From Chlorobiales bacterium (lineage in GTDB: Bacteria > Bacteroidota > Chlorobiia > Chlorobiales > Chlorobiaceae): a stretch of DNA of 5,438 nucleotides. The stretch covers positions 1 through 5,438 of the forward strand of contig JAKSDB010000282.1 of assembly GCA_022360415.1 (NCBI GenBank). Reading direction: 5' to 3'. Positions 1-5,438 of the stretch are shown here, piece by piece (positions within the stretch are counted from its first letter, which is position 1; the number at the start of each line of letters is the position of its first letter). The notes below the pieces were generated by a model. It worked only from the letters and a program-made list of their open reading frames with translations. It had not been told where the DNA came from and ran no database searches. The position numbers and the translations under genes are program-made.

Positions 1-11
1 ACCTAAATGTG

Positions 12-38
12 ACTTCGAAGTATTGACTATTTCGGAAT
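12..38. promoter_or_regulatory. Paired palindromic decamers flanking a -35 box (possible operator)
   Basis: Positions 12-21 read ACTTCGAAGT, a perfect 10-base palindrome. Positions 29-38 read ATTTCGGAAT, palindromic in four of five pairs and matching the first decamer at 7 of 10 positions. They begin 17 bases apart, and the -35 box of the HNH gene promoter (23-28) fits between them. Two related dyads around a promoter are what a dimeric repressor site often looks like. No known regulator is recognised, and chance cannot be excluded in so short a stretch. Confidence 0.3.
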
Positions 39-51
39 ATGGGCGTATACT
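23..51 (+). promoter_or_regulatory. Sigma70-type promoter of the HNH gene
   Basis: The -35 box TTGACT (23-28) and the -10 box TATACT (46-51) each match consensus at five of six bases. They are separated by exactly 17 bases. Transcription would start near 57-59, about ten bases before the ATG at 69. This leaves only a very short leader with no good ribosome binding site. The promoter overlaps the upstream in-frame ATG at 39, which argues against that codon as the start. Confidence 0.6.
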
Positions 52-68
52 TTACAAACAATCGAGCC

Positions 69-587
69 ATGCCTCTACATCGAACGAAAGTACTTGTCCT
101 GAACAGCAGCTATGAGCCTCTGAGCATCTGTGACGCGCAAAAAGCCATTGTTTTGCTGTTTTGTGGAAAAGCTGTCGCCGTAGCTCATCACCCGGAACGG
201 TTTGTCTGTACCGTATCACAATCTTTCCCCCTGCCGAGCATTGTAAGATTAACCGTCTATGTACGGTTACCATACAAGAAAATCATGCTGAACAGGAAAA
301 ATATTTTCAGAAGAGATAATTTCCAGTGTCAGTACTGCGGCCGAACCGATAAACCCCTGACGATCGATCACATGGTTCCCAGGTCGAAAGGGGGTGAAGA
401 TACCTGGGAAAATCTTATTACCGCATGCAGTTCCTGCAACACAAAAAAAGGCAACCGCTCTCCCAAGGAGGCCGGAATGCTGCCCATGAAACAACCGATA
501 CGCCCCAGCCATATCATGCTGATGCGCAAGTTCATTACTGCCGTATCTGAAGATTGGAAACCTTATCTTTTCATGGCATCTTCCTGA
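69..587 (+). CDS. HNH endonuclease, small stand-alone type
   Basis: This encodes a predicted 172-residue metal-dependent HNH nuclease. The N-terminal part (about 6-70) begins KVLVLNSSYEPLSI, a segment typical of conserved single-domain HNH proteins of many free-living bacteria. The HNH domain covers about 80-130. It has two CxxC zinc-knuckle pairs (C87/C90 and C120/C123) and the catalytic IDHMVPRSKGG segment with D100 and H101. N115 follows in the ENL motif, and the last HNH position is Asn (N124), as is common. There is no signal peptide or membrane segment, so it should be cytoplasmic. An in-frame ATG at 39 would add ten residues, but it lies inside the promoter and the family usually starts close to this conserved segment, so 69 is preferred. 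No methyltransferase or phage gene adjoins it. The substrate and cellular role are unknown; such genes are often annotated as McrA-like without proof. The family call is firm and the function is not. Confidence 0.88.
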   Translation: MPLHRTKVLVLNSSYEPLSICDAQKAIVLLFCGKAVAVAHHPERFVCTVSQSFPLPSIVRLTVYVRLPYKKIMLNRKNIFRRDNFQCQYCGRTDKPLTIDHMVPRSKGGEDTWENLITACSSCNTKKGNRSPKEAGMLPMKQPIRPSHIMLMRKFITAVSEDWKPYLFMASS

Positions 588-660
588 ATGGGGAGACTTG
601 CATGTATCCTGACACCTGACCTTTACCATCCCGACAGAGCAAAATCCGGAAACACCTTTT

Positions 661-2406
661 ATGCTGATACGATATATCATGTCGGCAGTTTTCCTGCTGT
701 TCAATATGCTTTCTGCCCCCTGGAGCACATCTGCTCTTGCACAGGATGTCCCTGACGATACGCTGGCAACCGCACAGAAGATATTCAACCGCAAGGACAA
801 CTGGGTCGAACAGCAGCTCGGGCAAATGACCCTTTCTGAAAAAATCGGCCAGATGCTCATCGCTCACAGTCCTGCAAAATTCCAGAGCGCGGACAACAGG
901 GAGTACCGAAAACTTTACGATCTGATCAGTAAAGGGAAGGTCGGGGGTGTTATGTTTCTCAAAGGTAATACCTATGAGGCCGCGGTGCTTGCAAACCGTT
1001 TTCAGCTTATCGCGCCCAGACCTCTGCTTATCAGTGCAGACATGGAGAAAGGCCTGGCCATGAGAATCGACGGGGCAACCGAGTTTGCCCCTAACATGGC
1101 CTTGTCCGCAACCGGCAACAGCGGGCTTGTTTACAGCATGGCCGAAGTTATCGCGCGGGAAGCCAAAGCCCTCGGTATACACCAGAGTTATGCACCGAAC
1201 GTTGACCTGAACACCAACCCGCTAAATCCTGTCATCAACACCAGATCCTATGGCGACAACATCCCTCTGACTATCGAGATGGCCAAAGCTTTTATCGACG
1301 GTCTCCAATCGAAACGAATTATCGCAACTGCAAAGCATTTTCCTGGCCATGGTGATGTCACGGTTGACAGCCATGTCAACCTTCCGGTTTTGCAGGCAGA
1401 TAAAAAGCGTCTTGAGGCCATTGAGCTCAGACCTTTCAAGGCAGCAATCGATCATGGTGTCATGAGCGTCATGATCGGCCATCTCGCCGTTCCTGAAATT
1501 ACCGGTAACCTCACCCCTGCAACGCTTTCATGGAGAATTGTCACAAAACTCCTGAGAAAAGAGCTGGATTTTGAGGGGCTTATCATTACCGACGCGCTGA
1601 ACATGAAAGCACTCTACCAGAATTATACACTCGAGGATATTTCTCTTCGTGCCGTCGAGGCCGGCAATGACCTGCTTCTTTTCTCCCCTGACCCCGAACT
1701 GACACACAGCACAATCCTCAGTGCCGTAAAAAACGGGAAACTGTCAGAAAAACAGATTGATAAATCCGTGCGCAGAATTCTCCTGGCCAAACGGTGGTTA
1801 GGCCTTGACAGCAACCGCCTGGTCAACCTGAACAGCATACCCCGGCAGGTAAGTATACGGAGCCACCGGGAACTGGCAGAAACCATCGCCTACAGCTCGA
1901 TCACTGTCGTGAGGGATAAAAACAAATCCCTTCCGGTCAGGCGACAGGGAAACATGCTGCACATCATTCTCGAGAACAAAAAGCACTCCCTTTCAGGAGA
2001 AACCTTTTCAAAAAAACTGCTTCACGCCTTTGGTACCAGAACGATCCGCATAGGAGTTGGTGCAAACTCGCTTGATTACCGGAATGCTGCCGATAAAGCA
2101 AAACACGCTTCGGCCGTCATCATCTCGACATATGTCGAGGTGCTGACAGGAGCAAAGTCCATGGAGCTGAGTGACCGGCAGCAGGATTTTGTCAACATGC
2201 TGGCCCGTGACTTTCCTTCGAGCCGACAATTGCTTATGATATCATTCGGTACACCATACCTCATCAATCAGTTCCCTGATATTCCTGCCTATATCTGCAC
2301 CTATTCCTCCTCCGAGCTCAGTGAAGATGCCGTGATAAGGCTTCTCAAAGGAAAAATCAAATCAGCCGCAAAGCTGCCTGTATCACTGACCGCCATCACT
2401 CCCTGA
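661..2406 (+). CDS. nagZ: Exported GH3 beta-N-acetylhexosaminidase (NagZ-like)
   Basis: This is a family 3 glycoside hydrolase of 581 residues, predicted to remove N-acetylglucosamine from murein fragments. Residues 1-27 form a signal peptide ending in ALA before Q28. There is no Cys for lipidation, so a soluble periplasmic enzyme is expected. The barrel domain (about 45-380) carries the NagZ signatures. These are NPLNPVI then R195 in RSYG (186-198), and KHFPGHG (225-231) followed by DSH, whose D236 and H238 form the acid/base dyad. The likely nucleophile is D311 in IITDALNMKAL. A second alpha/beta domain (about 405-578) ends in KLPVSL, the usual end of the GH3 C-terminal domain. The usual DQEGG loop reads DMEKG (127-131) and continues LAMR, which I recall as nearer to Bacteroidetes-type GH3 proteins. 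Those often carry a fused beta-lactamase-like domain that is absent here. The ATG at 661 has GGAA nine bases upstream; the next ATG (679) has no such site. The 73-base gap after the HNH gene shows no clear promoter or terminator, so read-through is possible. Another beta-glycoside specificity is less likely. Confidence 0.85.
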   Translation: MLIRYIMSAVFLLFNMLSAPWSTSALAQDVPDDTLATAQKIFNRKDNWVEQQLGQMTLSEKIGQMLIAHSPAKFQSADNREYRKLYDLISKGKVGGVMFLKGNTYEAAVLANRFQLIAPRPLLISADMEKGLAMRIDGATEFAPNMALSATGNSGLVYSMAEVIAREAKALGIHQSYAPNVDLNTNPLNPVINTRSYGDNIPLTIEMAKAFIDGLQSKRIIATAKHFPGHGDVTVDSHVNLPVLQADKKRLEAIELRPFKAAIDHGVMSVMIGHLAVPEITGNLTPATLSWRIVTKLLRKELDFEGLIITDALNMKALYQNYTLEDISLRAVEAGNDLLLFSPDPELTHSTILSAVKNGKLSEKQIDKSVRRILLAKRWLGLDSNRLVNLNSIPRQVSIRSHRELAETIAYSSITVVRDKNKSLPVRRQGNMLHIILENKKHSLSGETFSKKLLHAFGTRTIRIGVGANSLDYRNAADKAKHASAVIISTYVEVLTGAKSMELSDRQQDFVNMLARDFPSSRQLLMISFGTPYLINQFPDIPAYICTYSSSELSEDAVIRLLKGKIKSAAKLPVSLTAITP

Positions 2407-2414
2407 TCTATTCT

Positions 2415-2463
2415 CATGAAGAGGACCTATACTGGCGGCGCATCGCACTCCTCATGCATTTTT
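2415..2463 (+). terminator. Terminator-like hairpin between the glycosidase gene and bchZ
   Basis: CATGAAGAG (2415-2423) can pair with CTCCTCATG (2448-2456) over nine positions with one A/C mismatch. The loop is 24 bases. A run of five T (2459-2463) begins two bases after the stem. The order is that of an intrinsic terminator, but the stem is only moderately GC-rich and the loop is long, so it may be weak. It would separate the glycosidase gene from bchZ. A TATACT at 2428-2433 lies in the loop without a matching -35 box. Confidence 0.35.
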
Positions 2464-2506
2464 GCTACATTGTCGTTTAGCTTCACACACATCAATACAG
2501 CATAAC

Positions 2507-3916
2507 ATGACCAAAACCATCAGGGACGAGCCCACAGCCAGCGCTTACTGGGGCGCCGTCAACACATTCTGCGCCCTTCGGGACGTTCACGTTATAGCTG
2601 ATGCTCCTGTAGGCTGCTACAATCTTGTAGGTGCCGCGGTAATGGATTATACCGATGCGATACCCTACCTGGAAAACTTTACCCCGACCAGCTTGACCGA
2701 AAAAGAAATTGCCTCATCCGGCAGTTCGGAATCGGTGATCAACGTGATTGAAAAGCTCGGCGATACGGAAAAGCAGATAATCCTTGTTTCGAGCGCAGAG
2801 AGCGAAATGATCGGCAGTGACCATGAGAAAATGTTGCAGCACAGGTTCCCCGGTATCCGTTTTTTTGCATCAAACTCGCTCGGCAGCAATGAGTGGGAGG
2901 GCAGAGACAGGGCTCTTGCCTGGCTGTACAAAACGTTTGGCGATAAAGAGCCCCCGGCAATTGAATCCGGAAGCGTCAGCATCGTCGGCCCAACATATGG
3001 TTGCTTCAACAGTCCTTCCGATCTTGCCGAGCTCAAACGCCTTGTAACCGGTTGCGGGGCGTCAGTCAGGCATGTCTATCCTTTTGAAAGCAGTTTGCAC
3101 GATATTTCCGAACTGAAACATTCCGATGTTATTGTCGTCATGTACCATGAGTTCGGCAGCGCGTTGGCCGACCTGCTCGGCAGACCGGTCCTTCAGGCAC
3201 CCTTCGGCCTTGCTGAAACAGAACAGTTTATAAAAAGTCTCGGCACACTCACGGGAAATGAAGCTCAAGCCGAAGCGTTCCTCATGGAAGAAAAACGCAG
3301 TACGCTCCATCCATTGTGGGATCTCTGGCGAGGACCTCAATCAGAATGGTTTCCTACAATACGTTTCGGTGTTGTAGCCGACCGCACCTATGCTGCAGGC
3401 CTGGCAAAATTTCTCGGCGACGAAATGGGCATGCAATGCCTTTTCAGCCATGACTCGGCTGAAACCGATAACAATGAACTTCGCGAAGAACTGGCAGCCA
3501 CTCAGCCGCAATTCATGTTCGGTAGAATCGTTGATAAAATCTATCTCGCCGAGCTTGACGCCAAAGCCCGTTTCATTCCGGCCGGCTTCCCCGGCCCTAT
3601 AGTTCGGAGGGCTCTGGGCACACCTTTCATGGGGCACAGCGGCGCGGTTTACCTCATTCAGGAGATTGTCAATGCCCTGTACGAAACCCTTTTTACCTTT
3701 CTTCCCATTACCCGCAAATCTGTACAAGTTGAAGAACCGACACGAAAAATTCCCTGGACGCAGGAAGCAAATGCTGTGCTTGAAGCCATCGTTGCAAAGG
3801 CTCCCTTTATCAGCCAGATCTCGTTTGGCAGAGAGATGAAGAAAAAAGCCGAAGCGCTTGCTGCAAAACAGGGCAAAGACACCGTCACCCCGGATTTGCT
3901 GCAGATGCTGAAGTGA
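2507..3916 (+). CDS. bchZ: Chlorophyllide a reductase subunit Z
   Basis: BchZ pairs with BchY in the catalytic component of chlorophyllide a reductase (COR). This nitrogenase-like enzyme takes electrons from the ATP-hydrolysing BchX and reduces ring B on the way to bacteriochlorophyll a. The 469-residue product follows the purple-bacterial BchZ pattern throughout. It has YWGAV (14-18), the PVGC segment (34-37) followed by a YTDA stretch, GPTYGCFN (161-168), STLHPLWDLWR (265-275) and GTPFMG (371-376). C37 matches the BchZ cysteine believed to ligate the [4Fe-4S] cluster at the BchY/BchZ interface. The nitrogenase component 1 fold spans about 14-400. Residues 416-461 form the C-terminal helical domain shared with protochlorophyllide reductase subunit B. 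No signal peptide or membrane segment is seen. The ATG at 2507 starts the conserved part and gives the usual family length; an in-frame TTG at 2462 would add 15 unconserved-looking residues. Neither start has a clear ribosome binding site. bchX and bchY are not in the window. BchB and BchY are poorer matches. Confidence 0.94.
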   Translation: MTKTIRDEPTASAYWGAVNTFCALRDVHVIADAPVGCYNLVGAAVMDYTDAIPYLENFTPTSLTEKEIASSGSSESVINVIEKLGDTEKQIILVSSAESEMIGSDHEKMLQHRFPGIRFFASNSLGSNEWEGRDRALAWLYKTFGDKEPPAIESGSVSIVGPTYGCFNSPSDLAELKRLVTGCGASVRHVYPFESSLHDISELKHSDVIVVMYHEFGSALADLLGRPVLQAPFGLAETEQFIKSLGTLTGNEAQAEAFLMEEKRSTLHPLWDLWRGPQSEWFPTIRFGVVADRTYAAGLAKFLGDEMGMQCLFSHDSAETDNNELREELAATQPQFMFGRIVDKIYLAELDAKARFIPAGFPGPIVRRALGTPFMGHSGAVYLIQEIVNALYETLFTFLPITRKSVQVEEPTRKIPWTQEANAVLEAIVAKAPFISQISFGREMKKKAEALAAKQGKDTVTPDLLQMLK

Positions 3917-3948
3917 AAAGTAAAAAGTCGAAAAGAAAGATCACTTCA
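3909..3948 (+). other. Inverted repeat spanning the bchZ stop codon
   Basis: TGAAGTGA (3909-3916, its last three bases being the bchZ stop) is perfectly complementary to TCACTTCA (3941-3948). The 24-base spacer is purine-rich. The stem is eight pairs with low GC and no T run follows, so it is not a standard terminator. It may stabilise the 3' end of the mRNA or be chance. A second local stem, CGCTCGC (3954-3960) with GCGAGCG (3986-3992), is followed by TTTT (3993-3996) and is an alternative weak termination signal. Confidence 0.25.
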
Positions 3949-3968
3949 ATACTCGCTCGCATGAACGG

Positions 3969-4104
3969 CACGTCGAAAAACCGTAGCGAGCGTTTTGAGT
4001 GCAAGGCGGACGGAGCGCAGGAACCGGAGTGTACACAAAGTACATGAGGATTCCGAGCACCGCCCAACGAAGCAATCGAAACGCGCAGCAGGTTATTCGA
4101 GGTG
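3969..4104. repeat. Large imperfect palindrome (dispersed-repeat-like element)
   Basis: The two halves are diverged reverse complements around position 4037. The centre is TGTAC (4030-4034), loop ACAAA, then GTACA (4040-4044). GTTTTGAGTGC (3992-4002) pairs in perfect register with GCAATCGAAAC (4072-4082) at 9 of 11 bases. The outer arms, CACGTCGAAAAACC (3969-3982) and GGTTATTCGAGGTG (4091-4104), match with a one-base offset. The region between these blocks is only patchily complementary. The size and layout suggest a non-autonomous palindromic repeat, but no flanking target duplication was found and copy number cannot be judged from one window. Open frames crossing it are read as non-coding. 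Confidence 0.6.
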
Positions 4105-4130
4105 ACATAATTTTGAATTGTGACTATAAA
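4102..4130 (+). promoter_or_regulatory. Candidate sigma70 promoter for thrS
   Basis: GTGACA (4102-4107) and TATAAA (4125-4130) each match the -35 and -10 consensus at five of six bases with a 17-base spacer. Transcription would start near 4137, giving a leader of about 175 bases before thrS. The -35 box falls on the right edge of the large palindrome. An overlapping weaker pair is TTGAAT (4113-4118) with TAAAAT (4135-4140), spacer 16. Confidence 0.45.
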
Positions 4131-4136
4131 TTCGTA

Positions 4137-4311
4137 AAATTCCTCTCTTCTTGCCGTCCCGGGGCAATGCAGCTGCAAACATGCTCATGCTGCTTACCGG
4201 CCCTCCCGACCGGCAATCAACTGACTGAAAGCGGCCGGCAGATCCTGAAATCAGGAAAGAAGCCTTTATAAAAACAGGTTTCTTCAAAGAGTATTGAAAG
4301 AGACAGAATTC
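4137..4311 (+). promoter_or_regulatory. Structured 5' leader of thrS
   Basis: Three possible stem-loops follow one another closely. CCGGCC (4197-4202) can pair with GGCCGG (4233-4238), although CCGGC (4210-4214) can compete for the same right arm. TCCTGA (4243-4248) pairs with TCAGGA (4251-4256). AAGAAGCCT (4257-4265) pairs with AGGTTTCTT (4276-4284) with one G-U pair and a 10-base A/T-rich loop. No T-box signature and no terminator with a T run are seen. The ribosome binding site is weak, with a purine stretch GAAAGAGA just upstream of the ATG at 4312. Synthetase genes are often controlled through their leaders, but control here is inference. Confidence 0.35.
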
Positions 4312-5438
4312 ATGTCTGAAAACATAGACGTACAGGAAACGGTAACCATTACGTTGCCTGACGGTAAAAACCGTTCGTTTCCGTCGGGAGTAACCGGTTA
4401 CGATATAGCACAATCCATCGGGCCCAAGCTGGCAAAGGATGCGCTTGCAATAAGCGTTAACGGTGTGCCTGTCGATCTTTCCGTTCCGATTATGGAAGAT
4501 GCCGAAGTGGAGATTGTCACGTTCGATCATCCTGACAGCATCGGGAAAGAGATTTTCTGGCACAGCGCCAGCCACATCATGGCACAGGCAATCGAGGAAC
4601 TGTTCCCGGGCACGAAATTCGGAGCCGGACCGGCCATTGAACAGGGTTTTTATTACGACATAGCTTCCGAACACCGTTTCAATGAAAGCGATCTGGAAGC
4701 AATCGAAAAAAGAATGCTGGAAATCGGGAAACGTTCGCTCGGGATTCGCCGGGAGGAGCTTTCCAGAGAAGAAGCGATTGCATACTTCAGCTCGACCAGA
4801 AACGACCCATACAAGGTAGAGATTCTGGAAGATACGCTGAAGGATGCGGCAAAGGTTTCTGTTTACCACCAGGGCGATTTTGCAGATCTTTGCAGCGGGC
4901 CTCACCTGTTGAACACCTCACAGCTCAAGGCGGTAAAACTGACAAACATTTCAGCCTCGTTCTGGAGAGGAAACGCATCAAGGGAAAGCATGCAGAGAAT
5001 CTACGGTATAGCCTTTCCCTCCGAAAAGCTCCTGAAACAGCACCTCGCCCACATCGAGGAGGCAAAGAAGCGGGATCATCGCAAGCTCGGGGCCGAGCTC
5101 GAACTGTTCATGCTTTCACAGGATGTGGGAAGCGGCCTGCCGATATGGCTCCCAAAAGGGGCAATTGTACGCAATGAACTCGAGTCGTTCCTGCGGGAAG
5201 AGCAGAGAAAACGCGGCTACGTTCCTGTCTATACACCGCACATCGGTCATATCGGGCTGTACAAACGATCCGGGCATTATCCCTATTACAGCGACTCGCA
5301 GTTCCCGCCCCTCACCTACAAGGACGATCTGGGCAGGGAAGAGCAGTACCTCCTGAAACCGATGAACTGTCCTCATCATCACATGATATACAGTTCGAAA
5401 CTGCGCAGCTACCGCGAACTTCCGATCCGTTTGACAGA
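4312..5438 (+). CDS. thrS: Threonyl-tRNA synthetase, 3' end beyond window
   Basis: ThrRS charges tRNA-Thr with threonine in the cytoplasm and removes mischarged serine. The first 375 codons are present out of about 640 in the family; the frame is open to the window edge. The TGS domain covers about 10-71. The editing domain follows with HxxxH (H84, H88) and the CSGPH segment (C194, H198), so all four editing-site metal-type residues are kept. A linker helix region (about 238-262) leads into the catalytic core. The core includes the GLPIWLPKG stretch (275-283) and KPMNCPHH (349-356), in which C353 matches the first ligand of the catalytic zinc. The other zinc ligands, motif 3 and the anticodon-binding domain lie beyond the window. 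The ATG at 4312 begins MSENIDVQE just before the TGS domain and fits the family length. In many bacteria thrS is followed by infC, rpmI and rplT, which cannot be checked here. Confidence 0.96.
   Translation, partial: MSENIDVQETVTITLPDGKNRSFPSGVTGYDIAQSIGPKLAKDALAISVNGVPVDLSVPIMEDAEVEIVTFDHPDSIGKEIFWHSASHIMAQAIEELFPGTKFGAGPAIEQGFYYDIASEHRFNESDLEAIEKRMLEIGKRSLGIRREELSREEAIAYFSSTRNDPYKVEILEDTLKDAAKVSVYHQGDFADLCSGPHLLNTSQLKAVKLTNISASFWRGNASRESMQRIYGIAFPSEKLLKQHLAHIEEAKKRDHRKLGAELELFMLSQDVGSGLPIWLPKGAIVRNELESFLREEQRKRGYVPVYTPHIGHIGLYKRSGHYPYYSDSQFPPLTYKDDLGREEQYLLKPMNCPHHHMIYSSKLRSYRELPIRLT

Noticed and set aside
69..587. HNH gene as part of a restriction, defence or intron/phage system
   Set aside because: No methyltransferase, helicase, integrase, reverse transcriptase or toxin-antitoxin gene adjoins it; the neighbours are housekeeping genes.
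598..626. Possible promoter for the glycosidase gene (TTGCAT, 17 bases, CTTTAC)
   Set aside because: The -10 box matches consensus at only two of six bases, so it is not supported.
571..1182. Open frame of 203 codons on the - strand across the HNH/glycosidase junction
   Set aside because: Most of it is antisense to the well-supported glycosidase gene and it has no recognisable motif.
2462..2506. Upstream TTG start for bchZ adding 15 residues
   Set aside because: No ribosome binding site is present, the added residues look unlike BchZ, the codon overlaps the T run of the hairpin, and ATG 2507 gives the expected length.
3885..4178. Open frame of 97 codons on the - strand overlapping the end of bchZ
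   Set aside because: It overlaps bchZ antisense and then runs through the palindrome; the residues reflect repeat sequence, with no family features.
3999..4271. Open frame of 90 codons on the + strand between bchZ and thrS
   Set aside because: It crosses the centre and right arm of the palindrome and much of the thrS leader, has no ribosome binding site, and its product shows no recognisable domain.
4137..4311. T-box riboswitch upstream of thrS
   Set aside because: No T-box consensus and no terminator/antiterminator pair with a T run could be found.
4093..4905. Open frame of 270 codons on the - strand
   Set aside because: It is antisense to the strongly supported thrS reading frame and shows no domain; long antisense frames are common opposite biased codons.

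Overview
The window looks like chromosomal DNA from an anoxygenic phototroph of the green sulfur bacteria (Chlorobiaceae). The main reason is a complete gene for the Z subunit of chlorophyllide a reductase (BchZ), a bacteriochlorophyll-specific enzyme. It lies among housekeeping genes rather than in the purple-bacterial type of photosynthesis gene cluster. The remaining genes, a stand-alone HNH nuclease, an exported NagZ-type glycosidase and thrS, fit the same assignment. No species is claimed.

All four genes are on the + strand. (1) Positions 1-68 hold a near-consensus sigma70 promoter flanked by two similar palindromic decamers, followed by a 172-residue HNH endonuclease (69-587). (2) After a 73-base gap comes a 581-residue family 3 glycoside hydrolase with a signal peptide (661-2406). 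(3) A 100-base gap with a terminator-like hairpin leads to bchZ (2507-3916). (4) The 395-base gap at 3917-4311 is the only long non-coding stretch. It holds a small inverted repeat at the bchZ stop, an imperfect palindrome of about 135 bases, a candidate promoter at the palindrome's right edge, and a leader of roughly 175 bases with several possible stem-loops. (5) thrS starts at 4312 and runs off the end of the window with 375 codons present.

The genes do not form one pathway. They cover DNA cleavage or maintenance (HNH), murein turnover in the periplasm (NagZ-like), bacteriochlorophyll a synthesis (BchZ) and tRNA charging (ThrS). The partners BchX and BchY are not in the window. The terminator-like hairpin after the glycosidase and the separate promoter candidates suggest several transcription units.

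No new multi-gene system is visible. The items most worth a second look are the large palindrome between bchZ and thrS, the structured thrS leader, and the paired decamers around the -35 box of the HNH gene.
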